Below, one piece after another: positions 7,934 through 17,948 of a DNA stretch of 64,000 nucleotides. The first letter of the stretch is position 1. Every line of letters begins with the position of its first letter. The translations under genes and the position numbers were made by a program. Source of the stretch: Rothia mucilaginosa ATCC 25296 (GTDB taxonomy: Bacteria > Actinomycetota > Actinomycetes > Actinomycetales > Micrococcaceae); NCBI RefSeq assembly GCF_000175615.1, contig NZ_ACVO01000017.1, forward strand, positions 62,001 through 126,000, written 5' to 3'. The notes below the pieces were generated by a model, which had not been told where the DNA came from, ran no database searches, and worked only from the letters and a program-made list of their open reading frames with translations.

Positions 7934-10900
7934 CTACTCCTCGAGAGCCTGCGGCTTCTCGGCATAAATCGAGTTGATGAACTTCTCAGCCCACTGCAGC
8001 ATCGCGCCGTCCACCAGGTCCTTACCGCCCACCGGCATGGTCTTCGGGCGCGGAACCAGCGTCAGCCAGGTGTCCATACCCTTCGGCTGGGCGTGCGTGG
8101 AACCCGGGTACACGCGCTTCAGACGCATCTGGCGGGACTCCGGCAGCGGCGTAGCGGTCACCACGCGCACCTTCGGACCCAGAACCACCAGCTCATGAAT
8201 ACCGGCAGCGCGGGCGTGCATACGCACCGTCGCCACGGCAAGCAGGTTCTCGACCGCCTCCGGCAACTCGCCGTAACGGTCGACCAGCTCCTCGCGAGCC
8301 TCCGCGATCTTCTCTTCGGTATCGGCGGCAGCAATCTGACGGTACGCCTGCAGGCGCAGACGCTCAGAATCAATGTAGGTGTGCGGAATATGCGCGTTGA
8401 CGGGCAGGTCAATCTTCGTCTCGACCTCGCGCTCTTCCTTCTCGCCTCGGTAGTTTGCGACCGCCTCGCCGACCAGGCGCAGGTACAGGTCAAAACCGAC
8501 ACCGGCAATATGGCCGGACTGTTCGCCACCGAGCAGGTTACCGGCACCACGAATCTCCAGGTCCTTCATCGCAAGCTGCAGGCCAGCGCCCAGCTCATTG
8601 TGGGTCGCCACCGCCTTCAGACGCTCGTGCGCAATTTCGCCGAGGGTCTTATCCACCGGGTACAGGAAGTAGGCGTAGGCGCGCTCGCGGCCACGGCCCA
8701 CGCGGCCACGTAGCTGGTGTAGCTGGCTCAGACCGTAGTTCTGGGCGTGGTCGACAATGAGGGTGTTCGCGTTCGAAATATCCAGGCCGGTCTCAACGAT
8801 GGTGGTGCACACCAGCACGTCAAAGCGGCGCTCCCAGAAGTCCACAATAATCTGCTCCAGGCGCGATTCACTCATGCGGCCGTGGGCGGTGGCGATGCGC
8901 GCCTCCGGCACGAGCTTGCCGATTTCCGCGGCAACATCGTCGATGTCAGCCACGCGGTTGTGCACGAAAAACACCTGTCCTTCACGCATGAGCTCGCGGC
9001 GGATTGCGGCAGTAATCTGGCTGTCGGTGCGCGGACCAACGAAGGTCAGCACGGGATGGCGTTCCTCCGGCGCGGTGGCAAGGGTGGAGGTCTCGCGAAT
9101 ACCGGTTAGCGACATTTCCAGGGTGCGCGGAATCGGGGTAGCACTCATGGCGAGCACGTCCACGTTGGTGCGCATCTGCTTGAGCTTTTCCTTATGCTCC
9201 ACGCCAAAGCGCTGTTCCTCGTCAATGATGACCAGGCCCAGGTCCTTGAATACCACGCTGTCCGAGAGGATGCGGTGGGTACCAATCACAACGTCCACCG
9301 CGCCGGATGCGATTTCTTCGGTAATCTGGCGGGTTTCCTTCGCCTTCTGGAAGCGGGAGAGCACACGAATCTTCACGGGGAAGCCAGAGAAGCGCTCGCT
9401 GAACGTCTCGTAGTGCTGCTGGGCGAGCAGGGTCGTGGGCACGAGCACCGCGACCTGCTTGCCGTCCTGTACCGCCTTAAACGCGGCACGCACGGCGACC
9501 TCGGTTTTACCGAAGCCCACGTCGCCGGAGATGAGGCGGTCCATGGGGATTTCCTTCTCCATGTCTTCCTTCACCTCGTGGATGGCGGTGAGCTGGTCGG
9601 GAGTCTCGTTGTAGGGGAAGGACTCTTCCAGCTCTCGCTGCCAGGGGGTGTCTGCGGCGAAGGCGTGACCGCGCGAGGCCTGGCGTGCCGAGTAGAGTTT
9701 CACCAGGTCGGCGGCGATTTCCTTGACTGCCTTGCGAGCGCGGGACTTGGTCTTCGCCCAGTCGCTGCCGCCCATCTTGGACAGACTCGGGTTCTCGCCA
9801 CCCACGTAATTGGAGATCAAATCCAGCTGGTCGGAGGGTACGAAGAGGCGGTCGGGCGCGCCACCGCGCTTGGCGGGGGCGTACTCGATGACAAGGTATT
9901 CCTTCATGGGCTGCACGCCGTTGACCGGGGATGCACCAGCAACCGGGCGGGAGGTCATCTCGACGAACCTGCCGATGCCATGGCGTTCGTGCACCACGTA
10001 GTCACCGGGATTCAGCGCGAGCGGGTCGACGGCGTTGCGGCGGCGGCGCGTCTTGAATTTCTGTCCTGCGGCGCCTCGGGGTGCGTAGGTTCCGCGGCGG
10101 CCGAGTAGTTCGGCTTCGGTGAAGACGGCGAGCTTAGCCTCCTCGATAAGGAAACCTGCGGAGGCGGGTGCCTCGCAGACCTCGACGATGCCGTGTTCGA
10201 GGTCGCCGGCGGGGTCGGCTTCGAGGCTGGTTCGGCGGGCTGCGGGTACGGCGGGTGCCCCTTCGCCGGAGTGGAAGAGGTCGATGAGTCGGTCGGTGGA
10301 GCCGCGGCCGTTGGTGAGGGCGAGGACGGTCCACTGTTGCTGGATGAGGTCGCCGACCTGGCTGAGCATGCGTTCGACGGAGCCGTTGAATGCGGTTGCG
10401 GGGGTGGCGTTGACGGTGTAGGTGTCGATTCCGTCTTCGATGGCGTCGGCGATGCTCTGGTTTTCGAGTGCGCCTGCGGCGGCGTCTTCGAGCAGGTCTG
10501 CGTCGGTGACGAGTTCGGTGATTTCCCACCAGCTGAGTTTGTCTTCGAGTGCCTGTGTGGTGGTTTGGTCGATGGTGCGGAATCCGCTGTCGCTCATGCG
10601 GAGCTGTCCGAGGTCGATGGGTGCTACTGCGTCGGCTTCTGCGGAGGTGTCCCAGGCGGCGGCGAGGAATTCTTCGTTGGTGGCGACGAGGTCTTCGGCG
10701 CGGGCACGCACACGCTCGGGTTCGACGTTGATAATCATGGACCCAGCCGGCAGTAGCTCGGTGAGGGTGTTCATGGATTCGATGAGTAGCGGGGTGAGTG
10801 ATTCCATGCCTTCGACGTAGATTCCGCCGGCAATCTTTTCGAACATGGTTGCGGCTGCCGGGTAGTCGGCTTTCAGTCGTGCGGCGCGGCTCATGACCTC

Positions 10901-11683
10901 GGGGGTGATGAGCAGTTCGCGGCAGGGCAGCAGGGTGAGTTCGGTGAGCTCCTCTCCCCCGCTGAGGGTGCGCTGGTCGGCGACGGAGAAGTGGCGCATT
11001 TCGTCGAGTTCGTCGCCAAAGAATTCGAGGCGCACGGGGGTAGTTGCGGTGGGCGGGAAGACGTCGATGATGCCGCCGCGTACGGCGTATTCGCCGCGCT
11101 TGGCAACCAGGTCTACGCGGGAGTATGCGGCGTCGTTGAGGCCGCGCACCACATCCTTGAAGGGGTATTCTTCACCACGAACCAGGTGCACGGGTTCGAG
11201 CTTTTCGATGCCGGTGACGATGGGCTGGATAACGGCGCGTACGGGTGCGATGACAACCTGGGGGCGGCTGCTGGGCTCCCCGGTCATGGCGCGTAGTACC
11301 TGCAGGCGGCGGCCTACGGTGTCGGAGCGCGGTGAGAGGCGTTCGTGGGGCAGGGTTTCCCAGGCGGGGAAGAGCGCGATGTCTGCGGCGGGCAGGTAGG
11401 AGCGCAGGGCTGCAGCGAGGTCTTCTGCTTGGCGGTCGGTGGGGGCGATGATGAGGCTGAGCACTTCGGGGGTGGTTCCGCGTACGGCGGCGGAAATATC
11501 GGCAATGAGCGCGGCGTGGGTTCCGGCGACGGCGCCGATGAGGGTGCGGGCGCTACGTTCAGCGGGCTTCGCGGAGGCGGCGGTACGGATCGCGGCCCAG
11601 CTGCTGAGTTGGTTGAGGGTGTTCAGGAGGGGGTGCAGGGGTGCCTCGAGGGGCTGTGCGGTAGCTTTTCGGGTGGTGCTCAC
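7934..11683 (-). CDS. mfd: Transcription-repair coupling factor Mfd
   Basis: At 1249 residues, this SF2 DNA translocase dislodges RNA polymerase stalled at lesions and recruits UvrA. Seen in order: a UvrB-like N-terminal region, a CarD-like RNA-polymerase interaction domain near residue 557 (GDYVVHERHGIGRF), Walker A GDVGFGKTEVA near 717, the DEEQ box (VIIDEEQRFGVEHKEKLK) near 820, the RVGRGRERAYAY helicase motif, and a C-terminal TRCF domain. Full length for the family. The GTG start has AGGAGAA upstream. The N-terminal third has a Ser/Ala-rich, more variable sequence, as is common. It runs convergent to no neighbour; lpdA follows on the same strand. Confidence 0.97.
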   Translation of the reverse strand: MSTTRKATAQPLEAPLHPLLNTLNQLSSWAAIRTAASAKPAERSARTLIGAVAGTHAALIADISAAVRGTTPEVLSLIIAPTDRQAEDLAAALRSYLPAADIALFPAWETLPHERLSPRSDTVGRRLQVLRAMTGEPSSRPQVVIAPVRAVIQPIVTGIEKLEPVHLVRGEEYPFKDVVRGLNDAAYSRVDLVAKRGEYAVRGGIIDVFPPTATTPVRLEFFGDELDEMRHFSVADQRTLSGGEELTELTLLPCRELLITPEVMSRAARLKADYPAAATMFEKIAGGIYVEGMESLTPLLIESMNTLTELLPAGSMIINVEPERVRARAEDLVATNEEFLAAAWDTSAEADAVAPIDLGQLRMSDSGFRTIDQTTTQALEDKLSWWEITELVTDADLLEDAAAGALENQSIADAIEDGIDTYTVNATPATAFNGSVERMLSQVGDLIQQQWTVLALTNGRGSTDRLIDLFHSGEGAPAVPAARRTSLEADPAGDLEHGIVEVCEAPASAGFLIEEAKLAVFTEAELLGRRGTYAPRGAAGQKFKTRRRRNAVDPLALNPGDYVVHERHGIGRFVEMTSRPVAGASPVNGVQPMKEYLVIEYAPAKRGGAPDRLFVPSDQLDLISNYVGGENPSLSKMGGSDWAKTKSRARKAVKEIAADLVKLYSARQASRGHAFAADTPWQRELEESFPYNETPDQLTAIHEVKEDMEKEIPMDRLISGDVGFGKTEVAVRAAFKAVQDGKQVAVLVPTTLLAQQHYETFSERFSGFPVKIRVLSRFQKAKETRQITEEIASGAVDVVIGTHRILSDSVVFKDLGLVIIDEEQRFGVEHKEKLKQMRTNVDVLAMSATPIPRTLEMSLTGIRETSTLATAPEERHPVLTFVGPRTDSQITAAIRRELMREGQVFFVHNRVADIDDVAAEIGKLVPEARIATAHGRMSESRLEQIIVDFWERRFDVLVCTTIVETGLDISNANTLIVDHAQNYGLSQLHQLRGRVGRGRERAYAYFLYPVDKTLGEIAHERLKAVATHNELGAGLQLAMKDLEIRGAGNLLGGEQSGHIAGVGFDLYLRLVGEAVANYRGEKEEREVETKIDLPVNAHIPHTYIDSERLRLQAYRQIAAADTEEKIAEAREELVDRYGELPEAVENLLAVATVRMHARAAGIHELVVLGPKVRVVTATPLPESRQMRLKRVYPGSTHAQPKGMDTWLTLVPRPKTMPVGGKDLVDGAMLQWAEKFINSIYAEKPQALEE

Positions 11684-12240
11684 GGGTTCTCCTGAATCTG
11701 GGGTCTTCGCCTGCAGCGGTTGAGCTGGTGGAGGGCTGCTATGGATGGTCGGTATTGGGCGGTGCCGGTTGGGGGTGTCCGAGTGAATTTGCCTTTATTT
11801 CACGGTGCTTTATATGTGTTTTGGGTGTGTTTTATGCAGCTTTTCCATTGTAGGGCTAGTCTGCTTTTTCTGGCATTTTTCTCTGGTGTTCTTCTGCGAT
11901 GGAATATATTCCTTTTTGCACTTGATTGTCGCTTTCGTGGGTGATACTTGAGTATGGTTTTCTTCCGTGTCTGTTCCTGTGCCACAACGTTCATCGCATG
12001 GGGCGTAAATCACACACTCACGGGCATCTTTGCACTTTGTGCACCATTATTTTCACAGCTTCATCCTGTACCCTAATCATTAACGCTTACAGAAAAACCA
12101 GACAGTATATCCCCTTCCGGATTCTGTTTACCTCTTCCAACCAACCTCAGGTTTTCAGTATTTACTGCGGTTTTTCTAGTGCGCTAAATTCACCGTATCT
12201 TTCGATGTTTCTTCCGGAACGTCGCATCAGAAAGACGCAT
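11684..12240. other. 557-bp intergenic region, divergent mfd and first fibrinogen-like gene
   Basis: The region is AT-rich. A possible mfd promoter on the minus strand is TGCCAG-N17-TACAAT, with the -10 at 11847-11852. The frame of the downstream gene stays open back to 11926, but that extension has no ribosome-binding site or coding character. No RNA gene was recognised. Confidence 0.4.
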
Positions 12241-14607
12241 ATGACAACCACATACACGAACAAACCCGCTGAAAAGCGCCATGCCCGTTCATGGTCTGCT
12301 AAAAAGTGGGCCGCTTTCGCACTCGCTTTTGGTACCGCTTTCACTGCGGCACCTCTTACTCCTACTACTCCCGCCTCGGCTGCGACCGGAACCCATGACG
12401 GTTCCAGCAGCGATAAAGCAGCTGCTTCCTGTTACGAGGTCAAGCAGGTTAATCCTTCTGCCTCCTCTGGCACTTACTGGCTGTACACCCCGCAGATGAG
12501 CGGCCCGGCGCAGTTCTACTGCGATCAGGAAACTGATGGCGGCGGCTGGGTCATGATTGGTCGCGGTCGTGAGGGTTGGACCGAGTCTTACAACGGCACC
12601 GGCGACCCGAATCAACTGCACCAGAACCCCACCGGTCCTGCCGCTTTTACTCCGGTCCAGCTTCCCGCAAACACTGTCGATGCGCTGCTGAACGGCGTTA
12701 AGCCTCAGGACCTTCCCGACGGCATGCGCCTGCGCCGTGCTCACAATGCGAGGGGAACCCAGTGGCAGAACGTTTATGTTCAGCGTCCTCAGACTGAGCA
12801 GTGGACCTGGGCGATGAGCTACGGTCAGCGTTGGGGCACCGTGAAGTTCACCGGCGCCGGCATTAACCGCACCGCTCATATGGGCGGTTCCGCTTCGGAG
12901 ATGGCTCCGGGCATTACCACCAGCTCTGTTCGTTTCTTCGCGAACCCGAACCAGGGCTACCAGATTGGTTTTGCGTACGGTGCACTGGTGAACTTCGGTA
13001 ATGAGAATTCTGATTCGTATATTTACCACAAGCGCGGTTCCTTCGGTTACTCTATCCCCTTCACTCAGGTGTTCCTGCGCCCGAAGCTGACTCAGCGTGA
13101 CTTGAACTTCTCGCAGATTGGTTCTGGCTCTGCCGCCAGCAACCGTCGTGCTCTGCCCAATAGCTACACGATGCCCGTTCGTTGGCGCACCAGTGAACAG
13201 ACTGGCACCGGCAAGAAGAACGAGATGAACACTTACGTTCAGGCTATTACTCAGGTAGGCGACACCGTCTTCACCGGTGGCGACTTCAAGTATGTGGAGT
13301 CGGCTGGCGGCGAGCGCGTTGATCAGTCGTACCTGGCTGGTTACAACGTGGATTCGGGTGAGCTGGTTCGTTCCTTCCGCCCGACTTTCAACGGCCAGAT
13401 TAAGGCTCTTGAGGCTCTGCCGAATAACCGCCTGGCAGTTGGCGGCGAATTTACCGAGGTGAATGGCGAGAAGGTTAACCACTTCGTCATTCTGGACGCG
13501 ACCACCGGTCAGATTGACCGCACCTGGGACCTTCAGATTCAGCGTCGCAATGGCGATGCCGCACAGGTGAAGACTCTGCTGGTTCAGGACGGTTACCTGT
13601 ATATTGGCGGTAACTTCACCCACGTGAAGGGCAATACTTCTAAGGCGTACGCTTACTCGCGTGGTGCCGCTCGTATTAAGCTTTCGAACGGCGAGGTGGA
13701 TTGGAACTGGCGCCCGAACTTCAACGGTACGGTCAACGGCATTACTGCCGCCTCGGATAATTCCACTGTTCACGCTGCGGGTTACTTCACTGAGCTGAAT
13801 AACCAGCGTGCGTTCCGTCTGGCTGCTTTGAATGGTTCTAACGCTTCGAACATTAAGTGGGAGTGGGAGCCGTCGTTGAAGCTGAACATTACTGACCGTA
13901 TTGTGTACGCGTTCCAGTTCGATGTTCAGGATGCCGGCTCGACTGTGTGGACTGGCGGTGCTGACCACCTGATTGCGAACTACTCGAAGAATGGTTACGG
14001 CCGTATTTCTTCGTCGATTTCTAAGTACGGTGGCGACTGGCAGGATCTGCACTTGAGCGGTAACACCATTTACGGTGCATGCCACTGCGGTGACGTACTC
14101 TTCGAGGGCTCTACCGGTTACCACACCTACTGGAAGGAGTCGAAGGCAGTTCACCGTATGCGCCTGGTCGCAGCGTTCGATAAGGACAGCGGCGAGGTTA
14201 TCGGTGAGTTCAGCCCGGTTCTGAAGGGCGCTAGCGGCTACGGTGTCTGGGAGTCCTTCGTGGATTCTCGCGGCAATCTGTGGGTTGGTGGCGACATTAA
14301 CCGTTCGCTGGGTGCTAATGGTGAGCAGCGCACTGTCGGTTTCGCTCGCTTTGCTTCTCGCGATGTGACCGCCCCCTCGACTCCGTCGAACCTGTCGGTT
14401 CAGCGTGATGGTTCGACCGATAAGCTGTCCTGGTCTGGCGTTCGTGAGAGCGGTACTCGCTACCAGGTGCTACGTGATGACCGTGTGATTGCTACGGTCT
14501 CGGGTACCAGCTACGAAGTTGAGCACACCGATGGCGCTCGCTACTACGTGCGTTCCATCGATGCATCTGAGAATTTCTCAGCTTCTACAGGAGCTGCTCA
14601 GGCTTAG
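12241..14607 (+). CDS. Secreted fibrinogen-like/beta-propeller protein, paralogue 1
   Basis: The 788-residue protein has a basic N-terminus, a hydrophobic stretch and a PASA-A cleavage site near residue 48, so it should be secreted. The mature part carries a fibrinogen-like YCDxxxxGGGW domain (SCYEVKQ with Cys64, YCDQETDGGGWVMIGRG with Cys94, to about 310), a conserved linker (RRALPNS), then a beta-propeller of delta-60-like blades at about 335-680 (VFTGGDF, LAVGGEF, LYIGGNF, HAAGYF, LWVGGDI), and a C-terminal Fn3-like domain from about 690. Cys614 and Cys616 form a GACHCG motif in the propeller. There is no LPXTG or C-terminal anchor. Fibrinogen-like domains often bind sugars, so an adhesin or lectin role is inferred. 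The start is uncertain; 12205 is possible. Confidence 0.85.
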   Translation: MTTTYTNKPAEKRHARSWSAKKWAAFALAFGTAFTAAPLTPTTPASAATGTHDGSSSDKAAASCYEVKQVNPSASSGTYWLYTPQMSGPAQFYCDQETDGGGWVMIGRGREGWTESYNGTGDPNQLHQNPTGPAAFTPVQLPANTVDALLNGVKPQDLPDGMRLRRAHNARGTQWQNVYVQRPQTEQWTWAMSYGQRWGTVKFTGAGINRTAHMGGSASEMAPGITTSSVRFFANPNQGYQIGFAYGALVNFGNENSDSYIYHKRGSFGYSIPFTQVFLRPKLTQRDLNFSQIGSGSAASNRRALPNSYTMPVRWRTSEQTGTGKKNEMNTYVQAITQVGDTVFTGGDFKYVESAGGERVDQSYLAGYNVDSGELVRSFRPTFNGQIKALEALPNNRLAVGGEFTEVNGEKVNHFVILDATTGQIDRTWDLQIQRRNGDAAQVKTLLVQDGYLYIGGNFTHVKGNTSKAYAYSRGAARIKLSNGEVDWNWRPNFNGTVNGITAASDNSTVHAAGYFTELNNQRAFRLAALNGSNASNIKWEWEPSLKLNITDRIVYAFQFDVQDAGSTVWTGGADHLIANYSKNGYGRISSSISKYGGDWQDLHLSGNTIYGACHCGDVLFEGSTGYHTYWKESKAVHRMRLVAAFDKDSGEVIGEFSPVLKGASGYGVWESFVDSRGNLWVGGDINRSLGANGEQRTVGFARFASRDVTAPSTPSNLSVQRDGSTDKLSWSGVRESGTRYQVLRDDRVIATVSGTSYEVEHTDGARYYVRSIDASENFSASTGAAQA

Positions 14608-15135
14608 GTCAGGTTGTTGATCTAGTTTCTTTGAGCCGCCGCCTGATTTGGGCTCTGCTGGGTTTGCGGGGTTCGAATCAGGCGGTGGCGCACCCGGGGT
14701 GTATACCCCCTATAGTTTTGGTTTAGCCCAAGTTGCCCAGTTTGCTATCGCTTCGCCTCTGCGGCGGCTATGATGGGTTGGGATTCATTGCGTCGGATGG
14801 GTTGCTTCCATCCTTCCGATGATGGGCTGAATCTTGGTCTGTGGTGTTTTTTCACTGTTGGTACGACAGGGGAAGCTTCACAGATTTTTTAGCGTTCTGT
14901 TTCTTACGGGTGCGTTGCCGTTGTTGGCTTCGTGCGTGAGGGGCGGGGCGTATTCATTCAATTTCCGATAACTACACTCACTGATTCCGGCAGCAGACTC
15001 TCTGTTAGTGCAGTTCATAACGCTTCTTCCCTCCCCGATGCATGGTTACTATGCTGTGCCCTGTGTTGGGTGGGTGTTGCTGTGTGAATTGCATTTTTCT
15101 GTTGTGTACCGGTTGAGGTCTCTAGGAGAGACATA
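14608..15135. other. 528-bp intergenic region between fibrinogen-like genes 1 and 2
   Basis: It holds a hairpin (14635-14689), a small GGGGTGTATACCCCC palindrome-like element near 14696, a GGATGG/CCATCC stem (14797-14814), and the ribosome-binding site of the next gene. No ORF with coding character or RNA gene was seen. Confidence 0.5.
14635..14689 (+). terminator. Hairpin after fibrinogen-like gene 1
   Basis: A 14-bp stem (GCCGCCGCCTGATT with AATCAGGCGGTGGC, one G-U pair) spans a 27-nt loop. There is no U-tract. It lies 27 nt after the stop codon. Confidence 0.55.
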
Positions 15136-17604
15136 ATGAATTTTCTTCCGTTCGCGCGTGGAGGGCGTTCGCAGGGCGCTGCTTCGTCCGCTTCTGAGGG
15201 CCCTCGAGTAGCTTCTCGTGCTGGTTCCCGCGCTTTGGGTGCTGCGGCTGCTTCTTTTGCGATGGTTGCGGCTTCTTTGGGCCCGATTGCTTCGGGGGCT
15301 CAGGCTGCTGATGCTCGCTACTATGACGGTTCGTCGAGTGAGCGCGCAGCAGCAAGCTGTTGGGAAGTTAAGCAGAATAATCCGCGGGGTAAGAGCGGCG
15401 CGTACTGGCTGTACACCCCGCAGATGAGCACTCCTGAGCAGTTCTATTGTGATCAGGAAACTGACGGCGGCGGCTGGGTCATGATTGGCCGCGGTCGTGA
15501 GAGCTGGACCGAGAACTACAACGGTCGTGGCGATGCTAAGCAGCTTCACCAGAATCCCACTGGTTTTGATGCGGTGCAGTTGCCGGGCCAGACGGTGAAC
15601 GCGCTGCTGAACGGCACCCATCCGCAGGATTTGCCTGACGGCGTGCGTTTCCATCGCGCCATGAACGTGAATGGTACCGCATGGCAGGATTTTAAGGCTA
15701 CGCGTGCCGCGAGCACCGAGTGGTCTTGGACCCTTCGCTCAACGATGTACTGGTCGAACATTTCGATTACTCATCCGCGACAGTACCGTGGTTACAACTA
15801 CTACAGTCAAGAGAAGACGGCGGGCAATATCTTCCGTTACGGCTATTCGGACGATTTCCGTTCCCTGCACTTCGTGGAGAAGCCTTCGCAGGGTTATAAG
15901 CTGGGCTTTACCTATGGCTCGCGCGCTAAGATTACGGGTTGGTTCCAGGATTACCTGTTGAATAGGACTTCTTCCTATATCTACCGCCCGGCAAATGATT
16001 CGACCACCCCCCTGGTGTTCACTCAGATGTTCTTGCGCCCGAAGGTGACTCAGAACGATTTGGCGGCTAAGGGTCTGCACGCTTACGGCCAGCAGGGTGC
16101 TCCGGCAAGTAGCCGCCGTGCACTGCCCAATAGCTACTCTGAGAAGTGGAAGTGGCGTACGAGTACTGACACCGGTACCGGCAAGAAGGGTGAAATGAAC
16201 ACCCAGGTTGAGGCGATTACCGAGGTTGGTGGCGCTGTCTTTACCGGTGGCGATTTCGCGTACGTTGAGTCCGCAAGCGGCGAGAAGGTCGAGCAGGCCT
16301 TCCTCGCGGGTTACGAGGTAGGTACCGGCGAGCTACGCCGATCTTTCCGCCCGAAGATTAACGGTCAGGTGAAGTCGGTTGAGGCTCTGCCGAATGGCCT
16401 GCTTGCCGTGGGTGGTTCTTTCGACCAGGTGAACGGCGAGTACTATAACGGTTTCGTGCTTCTGGATCCGAAGACCGGTCAGGTGGCTAAGGACTGGGAT
16501 ATCCGTGTGGTCAGCCGTATTGCTTCTGTTCCGGTTCAGATTAAGACCCTGCACGTGCGTGACGGCTACCTGTACATTGGTGGTTCATTCACTCATTTGA
16601 AGGGTCAGACCTCCCCGACCTACGCGTACTCGAGGAACCTGGCTCGCATTAAGTTGAGCAATGGTGAGGTGGATTGGAACTGGCGTCCGGTCTTTAACGG
16701 CACTGTTAACGGTGTGAACGCTTCCGAGGGTAACAGCCACGTGTACGTGGCCGGCTACTTCACGCAGCTTAACGGTGGTGAGGCATTCCGTATCGCCAAC
16801 ATTACCAATCCCCGCCAGAGCGGCGGCGACTGGACACATGAGCCCTCGTACGTTCCTTCCAGTGCCCAGACCTGGGATTTGAAGAACGAGCGTAAGATGT
16901 GGGGTTTCCAGTTCGATGTTCAGGACGCTGGTTCCTCCGTCTGGCTGGGTGGCACCGAACATATGATTAGCCGTTACGAAAAGTCGAGCATGCGCCGCAC
17001 CTACAGCGCGATTACTCGCGAGGGTGGCGATTTCCAGGATCTGCACCTGAATGGCAATACCATTTACGGCGCGTGCCACTGCGGTGACTTCATCTACCAG
17101 GGTGCAACCAAGGTTGATTCGGAGTGGGTGAACGCTACGGACGCCCAGACGATTCGTTTGGTCGCAGCGTTCGATAAGGATACCGGCCAGGTGCTACCGG
17201 AGTGGGCTCCGATTATGAACGGCGCCTACGGCTATGGTGTGTGGGAGTCCTTCGTGGATTCGACCGGCACGCTGTGGGTTGGTGGCGATATCCGTAAGTC
17301 GCTGGGTGCTAATGGTGTGCAGCCGACTATTGGCTTCGCTCGTTATGCGCCTCGCGATGTGGCGCCTCCGGCTACTCCGAGCAATCTGAAGGTGACGAAG
17401 AACGGCTCCAAGGATCAGCTGACTTGGTCGGGTATTTCCGAACGTAATGTGAAGTACCAGATTCTGCGCGATGATCGTCCTATTGCGACGGTTACAGGTA
17501 CGAGCTATTCGGTAGATCACCGCGATGGCGCCCGTTATTATGTGCGCGCGGTAGATACTGCAGATAACTATTCGGCAAGCACCGAGGCTGTCCAGGCAGC
17601 GTAA
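15136..17604 (+). CDS. Secreted fibrinogen-like/beta-propeller protein, paralogue 2
   Basis: The 822-residue protein has the same plan as paralogue 1. A signal peptide ends near ASGAQA-A (residue 57). The fibrinogen-like domain has SCWEVKQ (Cys75) and YCDQETDGGGWVMIGRG (Cys105). Then come the RRALPNS linker, propeller blades (VFTGGDFAYVES, LLAVGGSF, LYIGGSFTHLKG, VYVAGYFTQLNGG, LWVGGDIRKSLG), the GACHCG motif (Cys647, Cys649) and an Fn3-like C-terminal domain from about 725. The mature chain has only these four cysteines. AGGAGAG lies 6 nt before the ATG. It has its own terminator, so each paralogue is probably a separate transcription unit. Molecular ligand unknown. Confidence 0.87.
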   Translation: MNFLPFARGGRSQGAASSASEGPRVASRAGSRALGAAAASFAMVAASLGPIASGAQAADARYYDGSSSERAAASCWEVKQNNPRGKSGAYWLYTPQMSTPEQFYCDQETDGGGWVMIGRGRESWTENYNGRGDAKQLHQNPTGFDAVQLPGQTVNALLNGTHPQDLPDGVRFHRAMNVNGTAWQDFKATRAASTEWSWTLRSTMYWSNISITHPRQYRGYNYYSQEKTAGNIFRYGYSDDFRSLHFVEKPSQGYKLGFTYGSRAKITGWFQDYLLNRTSSYIYRPANDSTTPLVFTQMFLRPKVTQNDLAAKGLHAYGQQGAPASSRRALPNSYSEKWKWRTSTDTGTGKKGEMNTQVEAITEVGGAVFTGGDFAYVESASGEKVEQAFLAGYEVGTGELRRSFRPKINGQVKSVEALPNGLLAVGGSFDQVNGEYYNGFVLLDPKTGQVAKDWDIRVVSRIASVPVQIKTLHVRDGYLYIGGSFTHLKGQTSPTYAYSRNLARIKLSNGEVDWNWRPVFNGTVNGVNASEGNSHVYVAGYFTQLNGGEAFRIANITNPRQSGGDWTHEPSYVPSSAQTWDLKNERKMWGFQFDVQDAGSSVWLGGTEHMISRYEKSSMRRTYSAITREGGDFQDLHLNGNTIYGACHCGDFIYQGATKVDSEWVNATDAQTIRLVAAFDKDTGQVLPEWAPIMNGAYGYGVWESFVDSTGTLWVGGDIRKSLGANGVQPTIGFARYAPRDVAPPATPSNLKVTKNGSKDQLTWSGISERNVKYQILRDDRPIATVTGTSYSVDHRDGARYYVRAVDTADNYSASTEAVQAA

Positions 17605-17948
17605 CACCTCATCAGGGCGATATGCACTTTTGTGACAAAGAATTTTAGTGATGTTCGCCCTATTATCCCGGGCTGGTTCATAACCAGCCCGGGACTTTTT
17701 TGCACATTGTGAATCTATTTCATTCATTTACATGAAGGTTTTTTCATTCAGAGATATATATTTACCTTCTATCCGACCCGAAATAGAGCATTATTTAGGG
17801 CCTATTCTCATCATTTATAAAAACGTTATTTTTGCGAATCCAAGTATTCTCCCAGCTTTGCGTGTTAGCCTTTAGGTGCTTTGTCATCGTGCAAGGTATT
17901 ATCTTCCGGAAATAGTCAATCTCACTCCAACCACTAAAGAGGCTTCCT
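17605..17948. other. 344-bp intergenic region before the lipoprotein gene
   Basis: Apart from the terminator at 17666-17701, this is an AT-rich stretch (17700-17880) that probably holds the lipoprotein promoter. No clear -35/-10 pair was found. An AGAGG ribosome-binding site precedes 17949. Confidence 0.45.
17666..17701 (+). terminator. Intrinsic terminator after fibrinogen-like gene 2
   Basis: A perfect 13-bp stem (TCCCGGGCTGGTT/AACCAGCCCGGGA) with a 3-nt loop is followed by CTTTTTT. Confidence 0.95.

Noticed and set aside
11926..12240. N-terminal extension of fibrinogen-like protein 1
   Set aside because: The open frame upstream has no ribosome-binding site, and it would bury the signal peptide deep inside the chain.
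12289..14154. 621-codon minus-strand ORF antisense to fibrinogen-like gene 1
   Set aside because: It mirrors the coding frame of a gene with clear domains; the translation is Arg/Val/Asn-biased with no motif, typical of an antisense shadow in GC-rich DNA.
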